Shown here one piece after another: positions 1 to 34,750 of a DNA stretch of 64,000 nucleotides. The first letter of the stretch is position 1. The number at the start of each line of letters is the position of its first letter. Location: assembly GCA_024760905.1 (NCBI GenBank), contig CM045731.1, positions 47,960,001 through 48,024,000 on the forward strand. Direction: 5' to 3'. The notes below the pieces were generated by a model. It saw only the letters and a program-made list of their open reading frames with translations. It had not been told where the DNA came from and did no database searches. The position numbers and the translations under genes are program-made. Origin of the DNA: Plotosus lineatus (lineage: Eukaryota; Chordata; Actinopteri; Siluriformes; Plotosidae).

Positions 1-227
1 ATTGTACCAGTGTTAGCCCTGCATTGTTCTTTGGAACTGTTTAGGATGTACTCTGCCTTCTCCCGATGTGGGCTGAGATAGGCTCCACCTTCCCTGCAAC
101 CCTAGTGGAAGAATTAGCAGTTTAGCGAGTGAGTGATGAGAATGCCTGGAAAAATGTATTGAGCTGACCCATTTGAACATAATAAAAATCCATCCCTGCA
201 TAAAAAAAATGCTTTCACGTGTCTGTC

Positions 228-968
228 ATGTTTGGATCCGTACATTTTATTAACAAAGACTGCATAATTATAATCACAGAAGAGACAGAAAACTTTTTGT
301 TATACATTAGTTGATTACATGCACCCAATAAAAAAAATTAAAAAAAAAAGAAAAAAAGAAAAAAAATGAAAGTCTAGCTGTGTCTCTTAAATTCAGAAAT
401 ACAATTAAAATTCAGAACATGTCACATTGGAACAGTGCAGTAAAAACAGATGGAAATGCTCATCCTTAATACCATTTCACAGAAAGCAGTTCAACTGGAT
501 TCACCAAAAGCTAGTGAGAATTCAGTAAATGAGAGAGTAAGAGAAACCAGATGAAGTCCACCACTCCCCCAACATGAACCATGTGCTAATTTCAATATAC
601 TCCATAGAGTAAGTCAAGGCTTGGTTACAGATGGCATATGTTTTTAGTAGTACTGAAAAAGGGTGTGTCCATCTTATAAAGCGACTAAGTAAACTACTGT
701 ATTATTAAGCCTGCATGCATGCATGTCACATCATAATATGTTAGTAAGATATGTATTAACATGAAATATTTAAAATGGGCAACAATTTTTTTTGTTTTTT
801 AAGACATAATATTTTAAATATTGTTACTCCCAAACAAGTTTGGACTCGATACCTTAATACTTTAATGAAATCAGTTTGTGCAGATTGTTTTTACAGCTGT
901 ATGATGATTATTTTGTGTGCGTGTGTGTGGGTGGTTGGGGGGCTCATAAAAAAAAAAGAAATACTGTC

Positions 969-1007
<39 letters not shown>

Positions 1008-1496
1008 TTACAATTATTCAAGACTGGTTGTAATGCATCCTGCATGGTTTAAATACCATATCAATGAATTAATTGTGGCAGTATTCATTTATGGGGTTGT
1101 CTTTACCAGTGTTTCTGTTTAAGAGATTAAAATGTTGTGTAATCCCTTTTCGCCTCTTCCATCATACTTTCTTTACAAATCTTGCAAAACATGTATAGCT
1201 TTCAGGCTTCATAATGCATTTCAACATACATCTTGCATACTGTCCTCTACAGAACCAACCATTTCTCAATGATCGAGTTGAAAGCCAACCTGAGATGTCT
1301 GAGGTGGAGGGGATGGGTGGGGGGTGGGGTGGACAGGTGGATTGTTGGAATGGCCAGTTTTAGTTCTCAGATCATCTCAATAGTGTAGATTAAGCAGGAA
1401 TTAATCCTTGGTCTCTGGTCAGGACATTAAGATAAGGATACTTATGCACAAGCAAAGCGTATTTTCTGTGCAGACGATGAAACCAGAGCAAGGTTT
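228..1496 (-). other. bcas1: probable bcas1 3' UTR
   Basis: Non-coding sequence directly after the TAA stop, in the same exon as the last codons. The best poly(A) signal is AATAAA on the minus strand (plus-strand tttatt at 246-251), which would place cleavage near 225-235. The stretch has an (AAT)n microsatellite at 969-1007 and A-rich tracts near 330-367, and no SINE. The end is inferred from the signal only. Confidence 0.5.
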
Positions 1497-26705
<25,209 letters not shown>

Positions 26706-26722
26706 CGTGATATCAGCGTTGG

Positions 26723-27178
26723 CTGAAAAATAAATGTGAAAACCTGTTGAAAGAAAAAGAGAGACGCGATTTACAGCTTCGGATTTCAGAATCACACATT
26801 CTGTCTGCTTTGCACAAAAAAAAAAAAAAAACTTGAGCATTTTCATTCTGATGCTATGAATATTTTCATTTCTGTATTTAAGACATGAAATAAATATAAG
26901 AATAGCTTACGATGCATTAATGATCTGATTGTTGTCATATTTCATGTTCTCATATGTTATTCTTTTTTTTTTTTTTTTTACAGGATTCACTGCTTTTCTT
27001 GATTACATCTTTAAAAATGTTTTTTTTTTTCATAATTTCTTTTTGTTACATTGAAGACCTGTGATTTTGCTTATTGGCTGTAACATGACTCGAGATGTAT
27101 AATTTTCAGGCACAAATTTTCCTACATAAGCAATTTTAATAATAATAATAATAATAATTTTAAAATGCTGATTCTTAC
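26723..27178 (-). other. bcas1: bcas1 intron 1
   Basis: T- and A-rich sequence with short homopolymers (T17 near 26967) and an (AAT)n at 27138-27158. No repeat family recognised. Confidence 0.55.
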
Positions 27179-27340
27179 CTCTCTAAAGTTGCTGTGGTTT
27201 TTCTCCCTCTGAGAAACTCTTTTTTTCCCCCTGAAGCTATCAACAGTAATCCAGGTACTGAGAGCACGACCATCAGTAATTGTGAGATGTAATCAAACAG
27301 AGCACACATATACCTTCCCTAAAAATGGGTTGGGCCCAAA
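27179..27340 (-). other. bcas1: probable bcas1 5' untranslated exon 1
   Basis: A strong donor (GTAAGAAT after TTTAGAGAG) ends at 27179 and pairs with the exon 2 acceptor. There is no in-frame ATG continuing to exon 2. The transcription start is not visible; TATA-like TTATATTG (27347-27354) and GTATATGTG (27306-27314) are candidates, so the upper limit is a guess. Confidence 0.5.
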
Positions 27341-27560
27341 AAGCAACAGCAATATAAGAGTCTCGCTCCTACTCACAGTTCGGCCCACCACCGGTATCTC
27401 TTTCTGACGTTCTCTATTGATTTCTATTGTTCTTCAATAAAAGGGACTTCAACCCTGCATGAGAGCTTTAGCGAGCTTTAAGTCGCGCTTTGATTGGTTC
27501 ATGTAGTGCAACTTTTGGTGTGTGAGGGGCTCACGTTTAAGATTTTAGTGTCCTGGTCTT
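27340..27560 (-). promoter_or_regulatory. bcas1: candidate bcas1 promoter region
   Basis: On the minus strand: CCAAT box in GAACCAATCAAAG (27489-27501), TATA-like CTTTTATTG (about 27437-27445), and two SOX-like motifs, GAACAATAG and ATCAATAG, within 27413-27431. The position fits a promoter just upstream of the first donor. Function is inferred from motifs only. Confidence 0.4.
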
Positions 27561-27865
27561 TTTTTAGGTTGTCATGCGAGAACCTTATTAGCTAGATGTT
27601 CTTTATTTCTTGGGTGTGGCTGTCCTTAAACAGGATGTGTGAAGGATATTGATGCACTGGGTGAGCCACTGAAAACAAGGTGTATTTGCTTGGAATGGAT
27701 CTTGCCCAGGAGTAGAACATGTGCTTTCTTGGCACTGATTCAATATATTACAATTCAATACATGTGATCTACTTTGGAAATTCATATATTAACATGCAAC
27801 AAAACAAACAAACAAGCACCCCCCCAAAAAAAAATAAAAATAAAATAATAATAATAATAAGTGGA

Positions 27866-28195
27866 GCAGTGGTAGCCTGGTGGTAAGGTGCTGGAGTGCT
27901 GATCCCATGATCGACAGTTCAAACCCCACTATTGACTGGTTGTCATTGCCCCCCGCCATACAGCCAACTGGGTTAACAAAGGCTGGCCATGTCTCTCACT
28001 GTCTACGATGAGAGGTTCATGGAAAAGAACCATTGCTGACTTTCGTCAAGACTAGGCTGCATAGCCGTCAATGTGTTTCTGCCTTGAGATGACCTTCAAG
28101 CTGTCCAGGGTGTACTCTGCCCTCACTCAAAGTTGGCTGAGATGGGTGCCAGTCTCCCTGCAACCCTAATTAGGATTAAGTGGTTCAGAAAATGA
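27866..28195 (+). mobile_element. chimeric SINE: SINE-C head, SINE-A tail
   Basis: Head GTAGCCTGGTGGTAAGGTGC, body CCATGTCTCTCACTGTCTAC and GAACCATTGCTGACTTTCG; after GTGTTTCTGCCTTGA it switches to GCTGTCCAGGGTGTACTCTG and ends GAATGAATGAATT. Confidence 0.82.
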
Positions 28196-28209
28196 ATGAA
28201 TGAATTAAT

Positions 28210-28440
28210 TAATTAATATTCCGGTTTCCTTGCACAGTCTAAAAATAAGCGCAGCAGGTTAATTGGCTGTTCCAAATCACCAATAGGTGTGAGTGAGAGT
28301 ATGAATAGTTGTGTGAGTGTCAGCCGTGCGAGCTGTCCAGGGTGTACCCCGCCCTCACCCGGAGTCAGCAGAAATGGGTGAGCACTAGCCTCCCGTGACC
28401 CTAATTAGGATTATGCCGTTCAGAAAATGAATGATGAATA
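28210..28440 (+). mobile_element. SINE-A 3' half
   Basis: GGTTAATTGGCTGTTCCAAA through GGTGTACCCCGCCCTCAC to GACCCTAATTAGGATTATG. Confidence 0.8.
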
Positions 28441-28489
28441 ATAATAAACATGTATGAAACATAAAAAAAAAAATCAGCAACTCCAGAAT

Positions 28490-28733
28490 GAAGTAAGGTC
28501 CAGTCCCTCTTGAGATGGGCGGTTCCAGAGCCCAAGCTATGCGTTGAGGTGAGCCTGATTATATTTAGTTGGTATCTCGCCATCTCACACACCAGCTCAG
28601 GCTCCTTTCTCGCCAGAGAGGTGGCTTTCCATGTCCCAAGAGTCAGAGCCTGTAGCCGAAGATTGGTCCAACAGAACCCATGCCTTTGGCTGCCACCCAA
28701 CTCACACTGCGCCTGACCCCTATACCCCCCCCA

Positions 28734-28814
<81 letters not shown>

Positions 28815-29150
28815 GTGGCCCAATAGGAGGGCTGACCCATGTCTCTTTTTCGGGCTGGGCTCAGCCAGGCTCCATGGTCAGAAACTTGACAACCAGACAC
28901 TCACCTTCGAGCCCCTCTCCCAGTCCTACCTCCAGTGGGGACCTGGTGACCCGCGTCCAGGCAAGGGAAACTCTGTCCTTTTGTCTTTCTTCATAGAGGT
29001 TTTTTGAACCGTGCTTCGTCTGGACCTTCACCTAGGACCTGTTTGCCTTGGATGACACTACCAGGGGTATATGCCTCCGACAACATAGCTCCTAGGATCA
29101 TTATGACATGCAAACCCTTCCACTGTGGTAAGGTGGCGATTCAAAGAGGG
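28490..29150. other. intergenic block around a (CA)n, possibly an old dispersed repeat
   Basis: GC-richer than its surroundings; (CA)36-like tract at 28735-28810. The parts around it (for example CCTAGGACCTGTTTGCCTTG and GTGGTAAGGTGGCGATTCAA) look like a mobile-element untranslated region, but no second copy exists in the window to prove it. Confidence 0.35.
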
Positions 29151-29189
29151 GTACATTTAATTTCAATTTAATTTTTTTTTACAGTTAAT

Positions 29190-29510
29190 GAGATATGAGT
29201 TGGGAAGCACGATTGTTAGCAAATCACAGTGAGGAGGTCCTGCACCACAGTGATTCTTGTCCAAGGCTCGGCGATTCCGTATCTGTATGTTCTCCTTGCT
29301 TGGGTTTCCTCCAGGTACTCCAGTTTCCTACTACAGTCCAAAGAAATTAGGCTAACTGGTGTAACTTTAAGTGAGTGGGTGTTGGCTCTGTGATAGTCTG
29401 GCATCCAGTGTCAGCTGAAAGACGCTCCACCCTCCCCCCACCACCACCACCACCACTCGGGACCATAATAGAGGATTATTTTCAGTTTGATAAATGAGTG
29501 AGTGCTCATG
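29190..29510 (+). mobile_element. SINE-A copy, degraded
   Basis: ATTGTTAGCAAATCACAGTG head region, TTGGGTTTCCTCCAGGTACT, GTCAGCTGAAAGACGCTCC tail with a (CCA)n. Confidence 0.65.
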
Positions 29511-29519
29511 TCTTATCCA

Positions 29520-30095
29520 GGAATTTAAACTATTCTCATGCATTCAAGTAGCGTATAAGCTTAAATTTAATGAATGAATGGCTAAAAGTAAGAATACAAG
29601 AACAAGCATTTCTTTCTCCCACCAAACTAATCTTTATTCCAAAATAATCAGCTCCTTGAACAAAGTCACCATGCCTGAGGTTTATAACCAGATTCACAAG
29701 TGTAATGTGTTGCGTACTGATGAGTGTGAGTCAATATGTTGAGATAGAGGGAGAAGAAAATCCATGAAGAAACCAGTAAACTGCCCGAGAGAGATCAGCT
29801 GTTTCTCGAAGTTAATAATGTGGTAATAAATGGAGGCTGGAGTTCGAGTGTAAATGTCACATTGTAAATGTACACAGTGAAGGCGGAAGAGAAATTCCTT
29901 TCTGCTTGCCAGCATGAAAGGAATTCTTCAGACATGTGAGGCATCGAAAGTCCTTAAAAGGCCCTCCAGGGATTCCAGTGTGTATGAATTTATTAGTCGA
30001 AAAAATGCCACATGTATTCAAATCAAACAACAACCTCATGTGGCTGAGTATTTAATTAAAAAATAGCTAGATAGATAGATAGATAGATAGATAGG
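29520..30095. other. non-repetitive intergenic block
   Basis: No SINE or transposon features. Two overlapping minus-strand open frames (60 and 73 codons) have no recognisable domain. I compared it by eye with cytochrome P450 24A1 motifs and saw none. Followed by (ATAG)n at 30066-30093. Confidence 0.4.
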
Positions 30096-30189
30096 GATCC
30101 CTCACTTTCCACGGTTAATTGGGACTGAGACCCTCCTGCAACCCCCCACCCCACCCCCCGACTGACGTATACATACATGTATAGGTAGG

Positions 30190-30487
30190 TAGGTAAAGTC
30201 TGTTGGGTTTTTACACCCGAGCCTTATCAGGCCGGTGCTTTTCCACGGTTTCAGTAGCGTGAAGCAACTAGGAGTTGAACCCCTCTTGGATGGGACGCTA
30301 GTCCATCGCAGGTTACCTTCCCAGTATATTTTTACTGGTACCCATTTATACTGCTGGGTGAACAGAGGCACACTTGTGGTTGAGACCTTGCCCAGGGGTC
30401 TTAGCACAGTGAGGGTCTCAGTGGGATTCGAACTCACAACCTCCCGATCATGAGCCCAGCACTCTAACCACTACACCACCGGCCCCA
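30190..30487 (-). mobile_element. SINE-B copy, full length
   Basis: Ends in the head GGGGCCGGTGGTGTAGTGGT (reverse complement of 30468-30487) with box B GGTTGTGAGTTCGAATCCC. A good reference copy. Confidence 0.9.
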
Positions 30488-30510
30488 CTTCAATGAAGTG
30501 CTCTATCAAT

Positions 30511-30853
30511 ATGTATAATTTGTGGAACGTTGCCGATCTGCGGGCATATTGTACGCGTAGGGATCTTCCCGGTTGTTCCCATAAACGTAAAGATGAATTA
30601 GCTGCACTTGTATTTGCCGCCATGTTACAGAATTTGCCGATAAGCCTATCAAAGGCTAAGGAATGCGAATAGGTCCAGCGTGACTATGCCAGCCTGCTGC
30701 TGTTTGAAGTGGACGGTGAAATGCTGACAACTCCTGACCCCTTGGGACGTAAGGAAGTGGCCCCCTTTGTATGTTACGTTGACATAGCAGATTTCTTGTT
30801 GTCGAAAGACCAAGCACCCTTACTTGCACGAATCAGAAACGACTACAAAGAAG
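30511..30853 (+). pseudogene. first exon of a YqaJ-nuclease-type transposon gene (SAP-like N-terminus), one in-frame stop
   Basis: ATG at 30511, 53 codons then TAG (30670-30672), then open to a donor at 30854 (GTAATG), phase 1. The N-terminal part LWNVADLRAYCTRRDLPGCS then KRKDELAALVFAA resembles a SAP DNA-binding fold. The later part SLSKAK...YVDIADFLLSKDQ resembles the block SLSKAK...YIDIVNYLVNGRS of the plus-strand frame at 35772. In fish, such N-termini precede SWIM and YqaJ nuclease domains in transposon-encoded proteins (from memory). No further exon seen; decayed. Confidence 0.5.
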
Positions 30854-31598
30854 GTAATGTGTTAGTGTGACAGCTGTCAGTGAATGTTTTTGACAGCTCA
30901 ACTTTGGCTTTATCATTTTGATGGAAAAGTTACTTGCTTTCATTGCAAGGTGTGGTTTCCTCATATAGTCTTCTATAACACGTTTTCAATGATTTGCAGT
31001 TTAAGTTTAAACAATATATTACTGGCAAAGAAATGAATAATTCGATATGCAAACGCATTTATATTCGCCTGTATTTATCATTCGGCATGTGTGTGTGGCC
31101 CACCAAAGCCTACTACTTTATAGCCTACCAAATGATGTACTTTCCTTGGATTTTATAACAAAACCCATAAGTCTATTGTAATGTGTAAGAGAAATCATAG
31201 GCCTATAGGCCTTTGGATCTTGTCATGCCAGTATATGTTTATAATGTAAGCACCGGCACCTGTAAAACAAAAATGACAAAAAAAAACTTAGATCTAGATG
31301 ACAGCTTTTATGTATGATATAGGCAATTCAAATTTAATTTTCTATAGATTGTCATAGCCCTAAATTGCCTTTTAAGAACTCCACCATAGGCCTAGATCAT
31401 TATTAGATCCATTAAATGCTCGATCATGACCCAAGTTATTTTTCTGCGTCTTAGGTTATACTAGTCTATAGATCTATACTATAATAGGCCAAATCAGAGC
31501 CTGTCTATCGACGAGTCTCGGCTCAATTGGAAGCTACCATTAATTGTGGATTCTACAACGAATAGATACTAATAAATATAATTTAATTAAGAACTTAC

Positions 31599-31754
31599 TG
31601 CTTTAATCCAATAATTACATCCCTCTGGATCCTTCAGCTCAGTTAAGAAAGTATAACGTGAATTGCGGCAAGCCTGTACACACGCTTGTCCCAAAGTTAC
31701 AGGCATGTTTGCTGCAAGTTTGCGTTTTCCATTGCTCAAGATGGTATAGGCCAT
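31599..31754 (-). pseudogene. short first exon facing the SAP-like exon
   Basis: ATG at 31754, 52 codons to a strong donor (GTAAGTTC, 31598-31591), phase 0. Encodes MAYTILSNGKRKLAAN then QACVQACRNSRYTFLTELKD and GCNYWIKA. I do not recognise the domain. It converges with 30511-30853, the same layout as the exon pair at 35772/36614, so it is probably the second gene of the same decayed element. Confidence 0.4.
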
Positions 31755-31845
31755 TCCCACAATTCAATACGGCACAATGCGCACCTGACATTATGACAAT
31801 TTAAGGCTTAAAGGCGGCTTTAATGGCAGTTGTTCAGGTGTGACT

Positions 31846-32011
31846 ATGTTATTTACATACAAAAGCGGGTAGCTATCTGAAAGTTTGGTAGCCGTGACCT
31901 TTGAACCGGATGTTGGTTCAAAGGTCACGGCTAACAATGTTATTTACATACAAAAGCAAGTAGCTATCGGAAAGTTTGGTAGCCGTGACCTTTGAACCAG
32001 ATGTTGGTTCA
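31846..32011. repeat. 75-bp direct duplication with an embedded 19-bp perfect hairpin and three DR1 motifs
   Basis: 31846-31920 and 31937-32011 are 75-bp copies with four differences. TAGCCGTGACCTTTGAACC (31889-31907) and its exact reverse complement (31915-31933) flank a 7-nt loop. Each arm, and the third copy at 31980-31998, holds GGTTCAAAGGTCA, a direct repeat of nuclear-receptor half-sites spaced by 1 nt. Confidence 0.85.
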
Positions 32012-32055
32012 CATTGCCTGCAAAGCGCAGTCGTAACGTTGAACTTTGCTTCTTA

Positions 32056-32185
32056 TCATTTTTATACAACTTGAGACAATTGAGGGTTAAGGGCCTTGCT
32101 CGAGGCCCAACAGTGGTGACAGTGGGAATTGAACTGCTGACCTTCGAATTAGTTAGTCATCGCATTAGCCACTAAACCATTAGGT
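32056..32185 (+). mobile_element. CATTTGGCAGAC-family repeat, 3' part
   Basis: ATTTTTATACAACTTGAGAC, GGGCCTTGCTCGAGGCCCAA and a tRNA-like terminal part. Followed by (AAAC)n at 32215-32250. Confidence 0.7.
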
Positions 32186-32589
32186 TTTTGCTGTGAGGCT
32201 GACTTACCACCAAGAAACAAACAAACAAACAAACAGACAAACAAATAAATAAATGATGACAGTGTTCCTGCACAGCAGTACTATGTGCTTCGTGTTTATT
32301 CACAGTGTCCGACTTGGTACCAAAATCTAAATTGACAATAAAATCATCATAAACAGTCTGTAAACCTTATGCTAATATTTGTCATAGGGTGCGACGGGCT
32401 TGCTGTTTACAAAGTGAATGTTTACTAAAAGGATATAGAGGAAGGCGATGCAACTAAAAAGAAACATCACCTGAAATAAATGGTGCTTAACCCATAAGCC
32501 AGGACTGATCAGGCTCTTCTGATTTTAAATTATCTTTACATCGGATTCATTTTAGGTTCAAATTTCTGAGCAAACCGGAGCAACTGGAA

Positions 32590-32705
32590 AAAGGTCACAG
32601 ATGAATGTGAAGGAGTTGGGGAAAGGGTCAAAGGTTAAAGGTGAATCTGAAGGAACTGAAAGAGGTTGTGGGTCAAAGGTGAATTTGAAGGAGTTGAAAT
32701 AAATA
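32590..32705. repeat. degenerate tandem repeat with DR1-like GGGTCAAAGGTNA motifs
   Basis: Three imperfect units of the form GTCAAAGGTGAATTTGAAGG. DR1-like sites at 32625-32637, 32632-32644 and 32670-32682. Confidence 0.65.
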
Positions 32706-32869
32706 CCTGTAATATATTCTAAAAGTTCAGAGACGTTCAGAGGACAAGCTTTGTGAAAGAGGCGTATTCATATGAAATGCTGTCTGGCGTTTGGAGTTAT
32801 GAGGAAAAAGTTCTCTGGTGTGACAAAACAACAACAACAACAACAAACAACAAATACAGAACTTTCTAA

Positions 32870-33165
32870 AGTAGCGAGAAAAGCCCTGTTTGAGTCCCAG
32901 GCTTTAGCAAGGGCGTTTTTATCCAGAATCTACATATTCTTCCTGTGCTGGATTCCCTCTGGGTACGCCGGTTTCCTCCCAAATTCCAATAAACAGTCAC
33001 ATCAAGCCAACTTGCTGCTCCAAACTGCCCTAGATGTGAGTGAGTGTGAAAGGTTCCACCGTGAATGTATGTATCGGCCCCCATGATGAGTACTGTTCTG
33101 ATTGTACTCCGCCAGAGTTGGCTGAGATAGGCTCTAGCTTTGCTGCAACCCTAAAAGAATGATGG
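32870..33165 (+). mobile_element. SINE-A copy
   Basis: GTTTGAGTCCCAGGCTTTAG, GGTACGCCGGTTTCCTCCC, GAGTTGGCTGAGATAGGCTC. Confidence 0.8.
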
Positions 33166-33840
33166 GAGGAAGAGGAGGAATAAAAACAAGCAAGCATTGA
33201 TTATTAACACAAGCACTGATGATCACTATAAAAGCTCCACCCCCACTGTGGTAGGATCATGTGATGAGTTACCCTGGGCATATTGTTTACATCTCTGATT
33301 AATGCTCTGATTACGCCAGAGTTTAGTGGACAGTATCTTCAAAGCAGCCTCACTGCTATGGGTATTATTTCCCTCTTTTTTTATTGAAAATTTAACGGTA
33401 TGTAGAATTTGGGGGGATTCTGTATTTTTTTTTAAATATGCAAGACATATATGATCCATTCTCTCAACTTTCTCCTGGACTTTCTTTTCATGTCGTCAAG
33501 GTTTGGTGTGATGCTGTTTGTTAAGGTGTGGTGTTAAACAAACACTGGAGACTCACAGGAACAGGTTCAAAGGGGTAAATACTTCTGCAGTGCACAGGAC
33601 AAGGGGGCATTAAAACAGTACTGAGAGGCTTGTTCATTCCTGAAAAGTCTGACGCGAACAAATTTGTAGGGAAAATACAGATCAGGTACACAAAGTGCAT
33701 GCATTTAAATGAAATCTACTTATTTATTTATGAACAAATAAACATCGATAAATACACATCTTTCTTACTGTAATTCATTTTAATAATTTCCATGCTCCCA
33801 GTATATATTATATTAAAATATTTGCTGACTTTTTTATTTC
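33166..33840. other. non-repetitive intergenic sequence
   Basis: No repeat or coding evidence; a (CTA)n(ATT)n microsatellite follows at 33849-33911. Confidence 0.4.
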
Positions 33841-33873
33841 TTTGGGCACTACTACTACTACTACTACTACTAC

Positions 33874-33911
<38 letters not shown>

Positions 33912-33913
<2 letters not shown>

Positions 33914-34232
33914 AGACAGTGCTGTCGTGGTTATCATGTTTGCATCACTGTAAGAGGGTTCTGTGTGATTCCCACGCTCAGCAGGGGCATTTCTCTGTGC
34001 AGTTAACATGTTCTCCCCACACTTGTGTGAATGTCCTCGGGGTACTCCAGTTTCATCCCACTGTCCAAATACATGCACAATAGGCTAATTGGCTGCTCCA
34101 CATTGCCCCAAGGTGTGAGCGTGAGTGTTGCATTGCGATGATCTGGTGAGCTGTTCAGGGTGTACCCCACCTTTGCCTAGCGTTAGCTGAGATAGGTTCC
34201 AGTCTCCCTGTGACGGCAGCCAACAGAGACAG
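33912..34232 (+). mobile_element. SINE-A copy
   Basis: AGACAGTGCTGTCGTGGTTA head, ATAGGCTAATTGGCTGCTCC, GAGCTGTTCAGGGTGTACCC, GAGATAGGTTCCAGTCTCCC. Confidence 0.85.
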
Positions 34233-34559
34233 TTGAATTATTAGACCACTTTTGTTTTGTACTGTATTTAATTTCATTTTTACATAATTACCACACAATT
34301 AACGTTTGTCCACTAGAGGCCAGTATTTCTCCAGCATCCTTACGCAAACTGTACAATGAATTCATGCTTGATAACTGTTATACATATATTTGTTATACGT
34401 ATATAACAGTTATTTGTATATATTTTCCATGGAAGCACACACTTTATTTAAAACTGTATTTGTAAAAATTTTATTTTTTAAAAAAATGTTAAAAGATGTA
34501 ATCATGGATTTAATCCTTGACACTATCTTCACTATTTACCGTTTACTATATACGAACAA

Positions 34560-34726
34560 TATTTTACCCCACCCGCATTGTAATTACTTCCGGCTTTTTC
34601 CGCAGGATTGAAACGTAAATCATCCAATCAGATGATGAGTTCGAACTAACAACCAACCCCAACGAGGGAGGCGGGATTTTCTGAAAATAAGGGTCGCAAA
34701 GAGATGAATTCTACTTCCGTTTAACG
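34560..34726 (+). promoter_or_regulatory. pfdn4: pfdn4 promoter region
   Basis: No TATA box. CCAAT box in ATCCAATCAGATG (34622-34634), GGCGGGATTT (34671-34680, E2F/SP1-like), and ETS-like TTCCGG at 34590 and ACTTCCGT at 34713-34720. This is typical of a housekeeping promoter; the ETS-like site is within 10 nt of the ATG, so the 5' leader is probably short. Confidence 0.5.
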
Positions 34727-34750
34727 ATGGCAACCACAGTCAAGAAATCT
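34727..34750 (+). CDS. pfdn4: pfdn4 exon 1
   Basis: ATG GCA ACC ACA GTC AAG AAA TCT, encoding MATTVKKS. Two donors are possible: GTAGTG at 34751, giving 134 aa as in human, or GTGAGT at 34754, a better consensus that adds one Val. Both keep phase 0. Confidence 0.9.

Noticed and set aside
27300..27330. Serum-response-like CArG element in the bcas1 leader
   Set aside because: The A/T core between CC and GG is one base too long for the consensus.
29590..30050. Remnant of cyp24a1
   Set aside because: Read in all frames, none shows the P450 heme-binding Cys region or other recalled CYP24A1 segments; the block stays unassigned.
30425..30487. tRNA gene
   Set aside because: The tRNA-like box A/B belongs to the head of a full SINE-B copy; the cloverleaf is degenerate and the same head occurs at six places. 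The same applies to SINE-A and SINE-C heads.
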